Assembly (NCBI RefSeq): GCF_014207435.1 | Contig: NZ_JACHGH010000005.1 | Coordinates: 310,001-374,000, forward strand | Length of the DNA stretch: 64,000 bases | DNA from: Salirhabdus euzebyi | GTDB taxonomy: Bacteria; Bacillota; Bacilli; Bacillales; Alkalibacillaceae | Reading direction: 5' to 3' | Shown here: piece after piece, positions 1 to 7,453 of the stretch | How the letters are laid out: each line of letters opens with the position of its first letter | Numbering within the stretch: position 1 is the first letter of the stretch | The notes under the pieces: generated by a model | Told to the model about the DNA's origin: nothing | What the model saw: the letters and a program-made list of their open reading frames with translations, nothing else | Database searches by the model: none | Position numbers and translations under genes: made by a program

Positions 1-429
1 AACATTTTGGATCGAGAAGAAGTTCTCTACCTTGATGTAGATGTTCTGATTCTAGCTGCATTAGAAGACCAAATTCACCAAGATAACATGGATAAAATTA
101 AAGCACAAATTATCGTAGAAGGCGCCAACGCACCAGTCACAGGAGATGCAGATAAATACTTGAGTGACAAAGGGGTTATTATTATCCCTGATATTTTGGC
201 CAATGCCGGTGGGGTTATCGTCTCTTACTTCGAATGGCTGCAAGGCCGTGAAACGCAATTTTACAGTGAGGAAGAAGTTTTCAAATTGCTTTTCGATAAA
301 ATGAAAATGACGATGGATACCATTCTACCGCAGTTTTTCGGCGATCCATACCCGCTTCGTCAAAACTGTTATATCCACGCCGTTATGAAACTTTCTACCA
401 TTTTATATAGGCAAGGAAAGTTATATTAA
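1..429 (+). CDS. Glutamate dehydrogenase-type protein, C-terminal part (5' end outside window)
   Basis: The frame is open from the first base, so the gene begins upstream of the window; about 142 residues remain. They match the C-terminal NAD(P)-binding half of Glu/Leu/Phe/Val dehydrogenases: an 'IIVEGANAPVT' segment, then 'IPDILANAGGVIVSYFEWLQ', both hallmarks of GudB/RocG-type enzymes that interconvert glutamate and 2-oxoglutarate. The usual 'CDxLxPAA' element reads 'VDVLILAALED' here, so the proline that is nearly invariant in the family is leucine, and the tail (ending QGKLY) is also divergent. This suggests a divergent paralogue rather than the housekeeping enzyme. A strong hairpin terminator follows immediately. 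The family is clear; substrate and activity are not, because the catalytic N-terminal half is missing. Confidence 0.85.
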   Translation, partial: NILDREEVLYLDVDVLILAALEDQIHQDNMDKIKAQIIVEGANAPVTGDADKYLSDKGVIIIPDILANAGGVIVSYFEWLQGRETQFYSEEEVFKLLFDKMKMTMDTILPQFFGDPYPLRQNCYIHAVMKLSTILYRQGKLY

Positions 430-435
430 AACGTG

Positions 436-478
436 AAGAAGTAGCATCCTTTTAACTGGTTGCTACTTCTTACTTTTT
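436..478 (+). terminator. Intrinsic terminator of the glutamate dehydrogenase-type gene
   Basis: An 11-bp perfect stem (AAGAAGTAGCA at 436-446 with TGCTACTTCTT at 461-471) is followed by TACTTTTT. It begins 6 bases after the stop codon. Confidence 0.85.
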
Positions 479-501
479 GCGACAATAAAATACTGCTAGC
501 C

Positions 502-711
502 TTAATTAATTTAGATGAACCTTCCATTCATTTCGCTGAATTCTTAATTACTTCTTTTGAACTCCTAATTATTTCTTCTCAACTCCTTATAACTTCCAAT
601 GAACCCTTTAATTTTTTGTGTGAACCTTTCATAACTCCCTGCTAACCTTCAATAAATCTCCTGCACCAATTATGGCAACATGCATTAACCTCAAAATATC
701 CTTTAATTCCC
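502..711 (-). repeat. Degenerate tandem array, 21-bp period, about ten units
   Basis: This fills most of the 430-807 intergenic gap. Read on the minus strand, consecutive 21-base units fall in register: 502-522, 523-543, 544-564, 565-585, 586-606, 607-627 and 628-648 are clear, and 649-711 holds three weaker ones. Each unit carries approximately (A/G)GGTTCA near its start and a TAATTAA-like end. Two examples are AGGTTCATCTAAATTAATTA and GAGTTCAAAAGAAGTAATTA, each plus one base. Units differ too much for a recent slippage array, but the spacing is exact. The apparent reading frame at 460-645 is a by-product (21 = 7 codons). A second array of the same type lies at 48611-48715 in the opposite orientation. 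Function is unknown. Confidence 0.75.
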
Positions 712-807
712 CATTCATTTATAGAGACAAGAATGAAAAAAAGTTATATCCTATATGGAAGCGGATTTTAAGATCGATTTCAGCATTACATGGAGAGGTT
801 GAAAATA

Positions 808-2160
808 GTGAGTACACATAGTAATAACACCAAAAAATTAACCTTATTTGCCATAACGTGGCCGATTTTTATAGAACTTTTACTGCACATGCTCATGGGA
901 AGTGCCGATACGCTAATGCTCAGCCAGTATTCTGATAAATCAGTTGCTGCAGTAGGTGTATCGAATCAAATTCTGCAAATTATCATTGTGATGTTCGGTT
1001 TTGTCGCAACAGGAACGGGGATTATTATCGCGCAATATATCGGAGCAAATAAACATAAGAGTGCTTCCGAAGTAACGTCGACTCCCATCACTGTCAATTT
1101 ATTGTTCGGTGTTGCCCTTAGTTTAGTGCTTGTGATTTTTGCGGATACGTTTCTTAATTGGATGGGGCTACCTAATGAACTAATGGCAGAAGCAAGAAGC
1201 TATCTTCAAATCGTAGGAGGATTCTCCTTTATTCAAGCACTTATTATGACGTGTAGTGTCGTGTTACGTAACTATGGATTCACGAAGGATGCAATGTACG
1301 TAACTCTCGGCATGAACATTATTAATGTGTTTGGTAACTTTGTTCTAATTTTTGGGGTACTTGGTTTTCCTGAATTAGGAGTAACAGGGGTAGCGATTTC
1401 AACCGTAATCAGTAGAGCTATCGGCTTGGTCGTTTTATTCTTCCTCGTATTGAAACGGATGGAAGTAAAATTGCCAATCGCGTCCTTTTTCCATTTACCT
1501 AAGGCACATATGAAAAACATTTTAGAAATTGGTGTTCCAGCTGCTGGGGAGCATTTAGCTTACGTAACCTCTCAAATGGTCATTATGTACTTTATTAATA
1601 TGATGGGGACAGAAAGTATTACAGCAAAAGTCTACACCCAAAATTTAATGATGTTTATTTTTCTATTCTCTGTAGCTGTAGGTCAAGGTACACAAATATT
1701 GGTCGGCCATCATGTAGGAGCCAAAGAGAATCAGAAAGCATTTGTTCAATGTATTCGTAGCTTACGAATCGCCATGCTCATATCGTTTTTAATGGGAATT
1801 CTTTTCACACTACTCGCCGATTCTTTATTTGGAATATTTACCGATAACCAAGACATCATCACGATTGGTGCACAACTTCTCTTCTTGACGATTATCCTTG
1901 AACCAGGAAGAGCATTTAACTTAGTTGTCATTGGATCTTTACGCGCTGCTGGAGATGTCCGATTCCCTGTTTACATGGGGATTCTATCGATGTGGGGCGT
2001 GAGCGTAACCTTATCTTATTTCCTAGGTATTGTTTTAGGGTTGGGATTAATTGGGATCTGGATTTCGTTCATTGCGGACGAATGGCTACGAGGCTTGATT
2101 ATGTTAAGACGTTGGAAATCACGCGTATGGGAAAGAAAATCATTCGTAGGGAATAGGTAG
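808..2160 (+). CDS. MATE-family multidrug/Na+ antiporter
   Basis: A 450-residue polytopic membrane protein of the MATE (NorM/DinF-like) family, which exports cationic drugs or metabolites in exchange for Na+ or H+. Twelve hydrophobic segments are expected. The N-terminal 'ITWPIFIELLLHMLMGSADTL' region and its internal echo near residue 240 ('GVPAAGEHLAYVTSQMVIM') reflect the two-fold MatE repeat. An ATG at 790 is in frame but has no ribosome site. The GTG at 808 sits 10 bases after GGAGAGG, so I take 808 as the start. The gene stands alone, downstream of the 21-bp repeat array. The substrate cannot be inferred. The same frame stays open for 45 codons after the TAG. Confidence 0.92.
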   Translation: MSTHSNNTKKLTLFAITWPIFIELLLHMLMGSADTLMLSQYSDKSVAAVGVSNQILQIIIVMFGFVATGTGIIIAQYIGANKHKSASEVTSTPITVNLLFGVALSLVLVIFADTFLNWMGLPNELMAEARSYLQIVGGFSFIQALIMTCSVVLRNYGFTKDAMYVTLGMNIINVFGNFVLIFGVLGFPELGVTGVAISTVISRAIGLVVLFFLVLKRMEVKLPIASFFHLPKAHMKNILEIGVPAAGEHLAYVTSQMVIMYFINMMGTESITAKVYTQNLMMFIFLFSVAVGQGTQILVGHHVGAKENQKAFVQCIRSLRIAMLISFLMGILFTLLADSLFGIFTDNQDIITIGAQLLFLTIILEPGRAFNLVVIGSLRAAGDVRFPVYMGILSMWGVSVTLSYFLGIVLGLGLIGIWISFIADEWLRGLIMLRRWKSRVWERKSFVGNR

Positions 2161-2316
2161 AAAAGTAAAAAGTGCACAAATTCGGATACTTATATCTGTA
2201 CTATTGATAACTCAAACTCAACTCCAGATAGTTTAACTGAAACTCTTAATATCACACCCGTACGTACCGATATCTTCAAAGGAACTCCAAATAAATAGGA
2301 ACTAACTGATGAACAA

Positions 2317-2353
2317 AGGCTACAATCCATTTTCACTTTATGGATTGTAGCCT
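2317..2353 (-). terminator. Terminator hairpin downstream of the 2364-2753 gene
   Basis: A 13-bp perfect stem (AGGCTACAATCCA 2317-2329 with its complement 2341-2353). T-tracts are weak on both sides; it lies 10 bases beyond the minus-strand stop codon and may serve both flanking genes. Confidence 0.7.
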
Positions 2354-2363
2354 CATTTTCTGT

Positions 2364-2753
2364 TTACTTAACCCTTTCCTTAAAATTCACTAATTTTTCG
2401 TTCACTTCATCTGCTAAAATAACGATTTTCTTCACATCAGGCTTATCTTTCTTTGCATAAGCAATTAAAGGATAAAGACTCTTCTCAATGTTTATGTAGT
2501 CTTTAGGATATTTTTCTTCAACTTGCTTTTCAATCACGTCCCAGTTTTCTCCTAATTCTTTCCCAAGCTTGTTAATCTTCGCCGTATTTTCAGGACTCTT
2601 ATCCGCGGCCTTTTTCAGTTTTTCATTCGTTTCCAACACTTTGTCAATGCCTTTCACTAGATCGGTTCCGCCCTCATTTTGGACAGTGTTAAAGCCTAAA
2701 AGTAGAACGCTTACTGTTAAAAGTGTACCGATTGTTAAAAGTAGTTTTTTCAT
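2364..2753 (-). CDS. Small secreted protein of unknown function
   Basis: 129 residues. The N-terminus (MKKLLLTIGTLLTVSVLLLG) is a typical signal peptide without a lipobox cysteine, so the mature protein is probably released or wall-associated. The rest is hydrophilic, Lys/Glu-rich and predicted helical (repeated 'LGKELGENWDVIEKQVEEKYP' style), with no cysteine and no motif I recognise. An AAGGAGGAATGATCAA-type ribosome site precedes the ATG. It appears monocistronic, flanked by terminator hairpins on both sides. I cannot assign a family. Confidence 0.75.
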   Translation of the reverse strand: MKKLLLTIGTLLTVSVLLLGFNTVQNEGGTDLVKGIDKVLETNEKLKKAADKSPENTAKINKLGKELGENWDVIEKQVEEKYPKDYINIEKSLYPLIAYAKKDKPDVKKIVILADEVNEKLVNFKERVK

Positions 2754-2810
2754 TTGATCATTCCTCCTTCTCCTTTAAAATTTCCTATTTTCTCATATTC
2801 ATTCTTAAAA

Positions 2811-2866
2811 AAGTAAAATAAAAGGAGTAATCTTTCCAATATTAAAAATGGAAAAATTACTCCTTA
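2811..2866 (-). terminator. Terminator of the 2875-4203 lipoprotein gene
   Basis: Minus strand: TAAGGAGTAA pairs with TTACTCCTTA around a partly paired AT-rich loop, followed by TTTTATTTTACTTTTTT. Confidence 0.85.
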
Positions 2867-2874
2867 TTTCACCT

Positions 2875-4203
2875 TTAAAGTCCGTATTTATTGATCATTT
2901 CATATAGTTCTAACGTATCTTTTATCTGTTGTATCTGGGTTTGGGATAGAGTCTCATCTCGTGAACTACTATCACCATCATACCGAATCTCTACGGACTC
3001 AGCATTTGCAATTTTTTCTAAATCCCCTTTAATGTTACCATCGACTAAACTATTCTTAATTACCCATTCATAAATAGAACCCCAGCCGACTTCACTTCCG
3101 CGCTCTCCATAATCTAATTCCCAGCTAAACCGATCTCCATCAACATTAAAGCTGATTTTTTCCATGAAGACCCAATCATCTTGGCTAAATCCGGTAACAA
3201 CAGATATCGCTGCAATCCCACTATCTAAATCCTGCCCGGCAATTTGAATCATTGGAAAAAATACAAAGCTACCTTGAGGAATATTTAACGTAAATGGATC
3301 AATTCCTTTAGGAGAAATACGTGTTATATCATCCATTGAATCATACTGTTGATTCATATTGCTTAACAATGCTTCTCTTTTTTGTTTTACTTGCTCCTCT
3401 TGTTGGGCTTTTGTTTCATGGAGAAGTGTCACAATTTCTTCTTTCTTTCCAAGTTCTGATTCCATTTGTTCTAATTGATAAACAGCTTTATCAAGCTCAT
3501 TATTTGCTTTTAATTTCTCCACTTCAGCTAAACTTTGTTCAAAATATAATTCCTCATATTGGTTTAATAGCTCTATATAAGAATCATCATCAGTAAAATA
3601 TGCTGTAAAACCTTTTACATAAGTATAAGCATTACTGTATTCTTCCTTTTCCTCTAAAGAAACAGCTTCATTTTTTACTTGTGTTAAAAGGCTTTCATAT
3701 GACTCATCTATGTAAGTTTGAGCTTGTGCAAATTTTGCATCTTCTTCTATTACCATTGAAAATTCATCTATTGCTAAATCATAGTCTTTATTTTCAATGT
3801 GCCTTTCACCATTCGTAAAAGCAACTCTAGAATTAATTAAGCTTTCTAGTTCTATATCTGTTTGGTTTATTTTTTCAATCAGCTTATTTAAACCAAGTAC
3901 TTTATATCCAGATAGCTGGTTATGTAATGTTTCTACATCAACCTCTTCGTTCTGAAAGCTTTCTTTTAACGCGCCTACTTCTTTAATTAGCTCTTGTTCA
4001 ATGTTGCGATTAATCTTATCTTTATCTTCTTCTGATAACTCTGTACTTTGTGCTACTTCGTCTAATTTTTCCTTAGCTTGTACGTATTCTTCGTTTTCCA
4101 CAAAAGAAATAACTTCATTTGTGTTTTCTTTCACTGCTGAACACCCACTTATGAATACAACAAAGAAGGCAGATGCAACAAAAGTTAGTAGTAGTCTTTT
4201 CAT
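2875..4203 (-). CDS. Lipoprotein with TPR-like helical repeats, unknown function
   Basis: 442 residues. The signal peptide ends in lipobox 'ISGC' (Cys about residue 21), so the protein should be lipid-anchored on the outer face of the membrane. Residues about 30-280 are strongly helical and charged. They contain segments of the form 'YVQAKEKLDEV', 'DYDLAIDEFSMVIEEDAKFAQAQ' and 'LDKAVYQLEQMES', the A/Y-x-x-A pattern of tetratricopeptide-like hairpins, then a Gln/Lys-rich coiled coil. Residues about 290-442 form a separate beta-rich domain ('SFVFFPMIQIAGQDLDSGIAAISVVTGF'). GGGGGACATAACATG gives a clear start. Single-gene unit. No specific family recognised; a protein-interaction role at the cell surface is a guess. 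Confidence 0.8.
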   Translation of the reverse strand: MKRLLLTFVASAFFVVFISGCSAVKENTNEVISFVENEEYVQAKEKLDEVAQSTELSEEDKDKINRNIEQELIKEVGALKESFQNEEVDVETLHNQLSGYKVLGLNKLIEKINQTDIELESLINSRVAFTNGERHIENKDYDLAIDEFSMVIEEDAKFAQAQTYIDESYESLLTQVKNEAVSLEEKEEYSNAYTYVKGFTAYFTDDDSYIELLNQYEELYFEQSLAEVEKLKANNELDKAVYQLEQMESELGKKEEIVTLLHETKAQQEEQVKQKREALLSNMNQQYDSMDDITRISPKGIDPFTLNIPQGSFVFFPMIQIAGQDLDSGIAAISVVTGFSQDDWVFMEKISFNVDGDRFSWELDYGERGSEVGWGSIYEWVIKNSLVDGNIKGDLEKIANAESVEIRYDGDSSSRDETLSQTQIQQIKDTLELYEMINKYGL

Positions 4204-4287
4204 GTTATGTCCCCCTATTTTCTAACTATGTCCCCATTATTTTAACATAGTTTTTGTCGAAATAGGTCGTTAGTAGCATAAGTAAAA

Positions 4288-4370
4288 TTGGCTTTTCGCA
4301 AAGTATTTATGGTGAAAGCCTTAATTTTTCTTATACTTTAATTCTTTCACATAGTTAAACTTTCTTAAAG
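4288..4370. repeat. 83-bp dispersed intergenic repeat, copy A
   Basis: This stretch matches 41326-41408 at 72 of 83 positions with no gaps (hand alignment). The first 33 bases contain an imperfect hairpin (TTGGCTTTTCGC against GGTGAAAGCC). It lies between the 5' end of the lipoprotein gene and the terminator of nagB, so it is transcribed, if at all, as a downstream tail of the nagB operon. Confidence 0.85.
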
Positions 4371-4373
4371 GAC

Positions 4374-4408
4374 AAAAAAGTAACCACCCATTAACTGAGT
4401 GATTACTT
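4374..4408 (-). terminator. Terminator of the PTS/nagB operon
   Basis: Minus strand: GAAGTAATCACTC pairs with GGTGGTTACTT (one mismatch), followed by TTTTTTGTCC, 10 bases after the nagB stop codon. Confidence 0.85.
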
Positions 4409-4418
4409 CACCTATTTC

Positions 4419-5174
4419 TTATTTCCCTTCCACTATACTTCCGACAACTTGAGGCACCTTTGCCAATGCTTCATAATCAGCTATGAGTGTAACATTCGGG
4501 TGCAATTTCAATGCTGATGCTGGAAATTTATCCTCTGTTTTTCCTGAGACTAACTTCTGCAAAGCATCTGCTTTTTTTGAGCCTGAAGCTAATAATACAA
4601 TTTCTTTACTTTGCAGGATGCTATCGATTCCCATTGTAATCGCACTTTTAGGTACCTCTTCTACTGTCTCAAAAAAACGGGAATTGGCTTTTCTCGTGGA
4701 ATCAGCTAGCTTAACGATATGGGTTGAACTATGAAAAGGGGTTCCTGGTTCGTTGAAACCTATATGACCATTAACACCAATTCCTAACAGTTGTAAATCA
4801 ACTCCAATAGAACGAACGAGCTGCTCGTAACATTGGCACTCTTCATCTAAATTGAAGGCTTTCCCATTTGGTACATACGTATTTTTCTTTAAAATATCTA
4901 TATGATTAAATAAGTTTGCCTTCATAAAATAACGATAGCTCTGAGGATGATCCTGACCTAATCCAACATACTCATCTAAATTAATGGTTCGGACTTGTGC
5001 ATAGGAGGTGCCATTTTTTTCGGCATCTTCAATAAGTTTTTGATAAGTACCTTTAGGTGTACTTCCAGTTGCTAACCCTAGAACCGATGAAGGTTTCTTT
5101 TTCACTTGCTGAATGATGTACTTAGCTGCTAAGTCACTCATTTCCTGATAATCTCTCACAGCAACAACTTTCAC
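4419..5174 (-). CDS. nagB: Glucosamine-6-phosphate deaminase
   Basis: 251 residues, the usual length for the short Gram-positive NagB. The enzyme converts glucosamine-6-phosphate to fructose-6-phosphate and ammonia. Visible signatures are 'LATGSTPKGTY' (phosphate loop, about 34-44), 'TINLDEYVGL' with the catalytic Asp, and 'GVNGHIGFNEPG' (about 133-144) with the catalytic His and Glu. The start is GTG at 5174, behind GAGAGGGGG. It is the last gene of the PTS operon, 65 bases after the SIS gene, and no nagA deacetylase is present. The deaminase may therefore act on another amino-sugar phosphate produced by this pathway; GlcN6P remains the default reading. Confidence 0.93.
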   Translation of the reverse strand: MKVVAVRDYQEMSDLAAKYIIQQVKKKPSSVLGLATGSTPKGTYQKLIEDAEKNGTSYAQVRTINLDEYVGLGQDHPQSYRYFMKANLFNHIDILKKNTYVPNGKAFNLDEECQCYEQLVRSIGVDLQLLGIGVNGHIGFNEPGTPFHSSTHIVKLADSTRKANSRFFETVEEVPKSAITMGIDSILQSKEIVLLASGSKKADALQKLVSGKTEDKFPASALKLHPNVTLIADYEALAKVPQVVGSIVEGK

Positions 5175-5239
5175 TTACTGGACCCCCTCTCGCTGATAAG
5201 GCATCTTTCCTCTACATATCATCAAACACACTTCAACTT

Positions 5240-5989
5240 CTACAAATCTGCATTCAAGGACAACAAAGGAATTCGTGTTTCATACTTTTTAATTAATGCT
5301 TCGTTATGTTCATCAGATCCTTCCATATTCCCACTTAAAAATACGGGAGGTTCAAATTGATGATCAGCCATCAGCTTGATAGATTCTGCAAAAATACTAT
5401 TTAAAATTGTTGCTCCCACTACTGTTGAGGTAGGCCCAAAAGGTACTTTTACTTTGTCATAGGACAAAATGGCGTCTCCTTTTACAGAGAAATTATCAAT
5501 AACTAAATCAACGGAATTATATAAATGTTTTCCGCTCTCATGTCGAGATGGTTGGCTTTGAGAATACTCAAGTGAAGTAATCCCAATAACGAACGCCCCT
5601 TTTTCTTTTGCATATTGGGCAACATCAACAGGTACAGGATTACGTCCAGATGTAGATAAAACGAACACCACATCGTTAGGCTGAATATCTTGTGCCGCCA
5701 TAAACGAGGAAGCATAATTATTTTTCCTCTCCAATTGAGACGAACGAAGGGCTCCTTCATGTAACATTAATGGTTCTACAAATATTGGTTTGATCGGAAC
5801 TAATCCACCTGCACGATAAAACACTTCTTCTGTTAAAATGTGCGAGTGACCGCATCCAAACAATTGAATAACCCCACCATTTTCAATACTTTCCACAACT
5901 TTTTTCGCAGCTTCCTGTAGCTGTGCCGATTCATTTTCCAGTACTAGCTTAAGGCGCTCTTCTATTTTTTGAAAATAAGAATTAAGCAT
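5240..5989 (-). CDS. SIS-domain phosphosugar-binding protein (UPF0309-like)
   Basis: 249 residues with a single SIS (sugar isomerase) fold. 'VIQLFGCGHSHILTEE' (about 38-53) and 'VFVLSTSGRNPVPVDVA' (about 107-123) are the two Ser/Gly-rich phosphosugar loops, and the sequence matches the pattern of the UPF0309 family. These proteins bind or isomerise aldose/ketose phosphates, or have lost activity and act as sensors. The ATG follows GGAGGGATAAGT, and only 2 bases separate it from the aldolase stop, so translation is probably coupled. With nagB it forms the amino-sugar end of the operon. Exact reaction unknown. Confidence 0.85.
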   Translation of the reverse strand: MLNSYFQKIEERLKLVLENESAQLQEAAKKVVESIENGGVIQLFGCGHSHILTEEVFYRAGGLVPIKPIFVEPLMLHEGALRSSQLERKNNYASSFMAAQDIQPNDVVFVLSTSGRNPVPVDVAQYAKEKGAFVIGITSLEYSQSQPSRHESGKHLYNSVDLVIDNFSVKGDAILSYDKVKVPFGPTSTVVGATILNSIFAESIKLMADHQFEPPVFLSGNMEGSDEHNEALIKKYETRIPLLSLNADL

Positions 5990-5991
5990 AC

Positions 5992-6702
5992 TTATCCCTC
6001 CAGTGCTTGCATGATTTTTTCTACTTCAGCAGGAATCGTTCTACCTGTTTGTTTATCAATTGTTGTACCAAAAATATGGGGCATGAACAGCTCAATAGAG
6101 TAATCCTTCACTGCGTCAATAATACTTTTTATATTCGCTGCGCTAATACCGCCAGCAGGCTCAATTCCACGAATACCTTTTTCGGCTGCTACCTTTGTCA
6201 AATAAGCTAACTCTTCTAAATGGACATTACCTTTTAGTGGCATAAATTTAATAGATTCTATTCCGGTAGCCTTTGCAATTTCCACAAATTCTTCTACTTG
6301 TATTTCATATCCAGAAGCCAATTTCACCGTTCCAACATTGCCGCTAGGCGTTACAAGAGCGTTAACCAAATGCGGTAAACCTTTAGCATCTAAATACCCT
6401 TTTGCAAAAGAGGTCCGCTCAAAAGGTTGATTAATATGTCCTGGATTAGAAAGTGCAGCTATATCCACTACACGCTGAGCAAACGCAGGATTGCCACCTC
6501 CTCCTAAACCAATGGAAACAACGTCGGACACTTCTTTTATTTCACGGACACGATTGGCACCATCTTCTATATGGTCAAAATCAGATGCAACAATACCAGG
6601 AACAACAAAACCCTTTCCAGCAGTTACAACTTCTTCTGTATTTTTCTTATCTCGAGCTAAAAAGTTAAACAAAACAAAATCATATAATTTATGCTTAAGC
6701 AT
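5992..6702 (-). CDS. KDGP aldolase family protein (DgaF-like)
   Basis: 236 residues, the length of the 2-dehydro-3-deoxy-6-phosphogluconate aldolase family represented by DgaF of the Salmonella D-glucosaminate operon. It is a TIM-barrel class I aldolase family. Candidate features are 'IGLGGGGNP' (about 63-71), 'SGNVGTVKLASG' and 'ESIKFMPLKG' with conserved lysines able to form a Schiff base, and 'GIEPAGGI' near the C-terminus. The family cleaves KDGP to pyruvate and glyceraldehyde-3-phosphate. The start codon (after AAGGAAGGAATCAACC) overlaps the creatininase-family gene by 8 bases. If the family function holds, the pathway converges on a 2-keto-3-deoxy-sugar-acid phosphate. No DgaE partner is present. 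Confidence 0.85.
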   Translation of the reverse strand: MLKHKLYDFVLFNFLARDKKNTEEVVTAGKGFVVPGIVASDFDHIEDGANRVREIKEVSDVVSIGLGGGGNPAFAQRVVDIAALSNPGHINQPFERTSFAKGYLDAKGLPHLVNALVTPSGNVGTVKLASGYEIQVEEFVEIAKATGIESIKFMPLKGNVHLEELAYLTKVAAEKGIRGIEPAGGISAANIKSIIDAVKDYSIELFMPHIFGTTIDKQTGRTIPAEVEKIMQALEG

Positions 6703-7432
6703 GGTTGATTCCTTCCTTCAAGTCTTCGATTAACTTGACCATATTTTCTAATGCTACTTGTATTACTTTTTCCCCTTTTTCTTTCGTAGCAAGAGTCGCA
6801 TCACCAAGTACAGCGGAGTTCGTGAACTCCTCCCACGGTGTCGGTGTCACATCGGCATGCATTGGAATATTCGGTATGTCACATATTGCCTTATTCATTT
6901 CTACAAATTCTGGTGCTAAATAGAGCATAAAAGATGTTTCTATTTCACATGCATGAAAATAGGTGCCATGACTAGAAGGGGTCTCTCTTATTTCCTCTAC
7001 GGGTTTTTTCATCCCAGGGTAAAAAAGATAAAGCACTTTTAAATTAGGATATAAATCATACAGCTTTCTAGCAGCCTCTTTCATCGCCACGGCATTACCC
7101 AAATGCCCATTCACCATGGCGAAAACCTTAAATCCTTGTCGGTACAAACTTTCCCCAATGTCCACGATCAAGCTAATTAACGACTCATTGGAAACATTAA
7201 TACTGCCTGGAAAGTTTTTTAAACTCCATACTTGCCCATAAGGTAGAGTTGGCAAAACAAATGCATCCACCTTTTCCGCTAATTGATCACTTAAACGCTC
7301 GGCTAGAAGATTATCGGTCCCCAAAGGCAAGTGAGGACCATGTGCTTCGACAGCCCCAATCGGTAAAATCGCCACTTTTTTATTTACTATTTTCTCTTTC
7401 ACTTCAAATGAATTTTCAAATTGGAATTTCAT
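6695..7432 (-). CDS. Creatininase family amidohydrolase
   Basis: 245 residues, full length for the family of di-metal amidohydrolases (creatininase, FAPy-deformylase ArfB, MftE). The metal motifs are intact: 'LPIGAVEAHGPHLPLGTDN' (about 23-41) with Glu/His/Asp ligands, 'MVNGHLGNA' (about 107-115), and 'HACEIETSFML' (about 154-164) with the late Glu. The family hydrolyses cyclic or linear amide C-N bonds, but its substrates vary widely. Spacing is 21 bases from the phosphotriesterase-like gene and -8 from the aldolase. In this operon an N-substituted sugar amide or lactam intermediate is a reasonable guess; creatinine is not implied. Confidence 0.88.
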   Translation of the reverse strand: MKFQFENSFEVKEKIVNKKVAILPIGAVEAHGPHLPLGTDNLLAERLSDQLAEKVDAFVLPTLPYGQVWSLKNFPGSINVSNESLISLIVDIGESLYRQGFKVFAMVNGHLGNAVAMKEAARKLYDLYPNLKVLYLFYPGMKKPVEEIRETPSSHGTYFHACEIETSFMLYLAPEFVEMNKAICDIPNIPMHADVTPTPWEEFTNSAVLGDATLATKEKGEKVIQVALENMVKLIEDLKEGINHA

Positions 7433-7453
7433 CGCTACACCTCAGATGTTTTT

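Noticed and set aside
460-645. Apparent 61-codon frame downstream of the glutamate dehydrogenase-type gene
   Set aside because: It starts inside the terminator hairpin, has no ribosome site, and its seven-residue rhythm (SEPLIxx-like) is a by-product of the 21-bp DNA repeat.
502-711. Possible CRISPR-like array
   Set aside because: No identical repeats separated by unique spacers; all 21 bases belong to one degenerate unit, and no cas genes are present.
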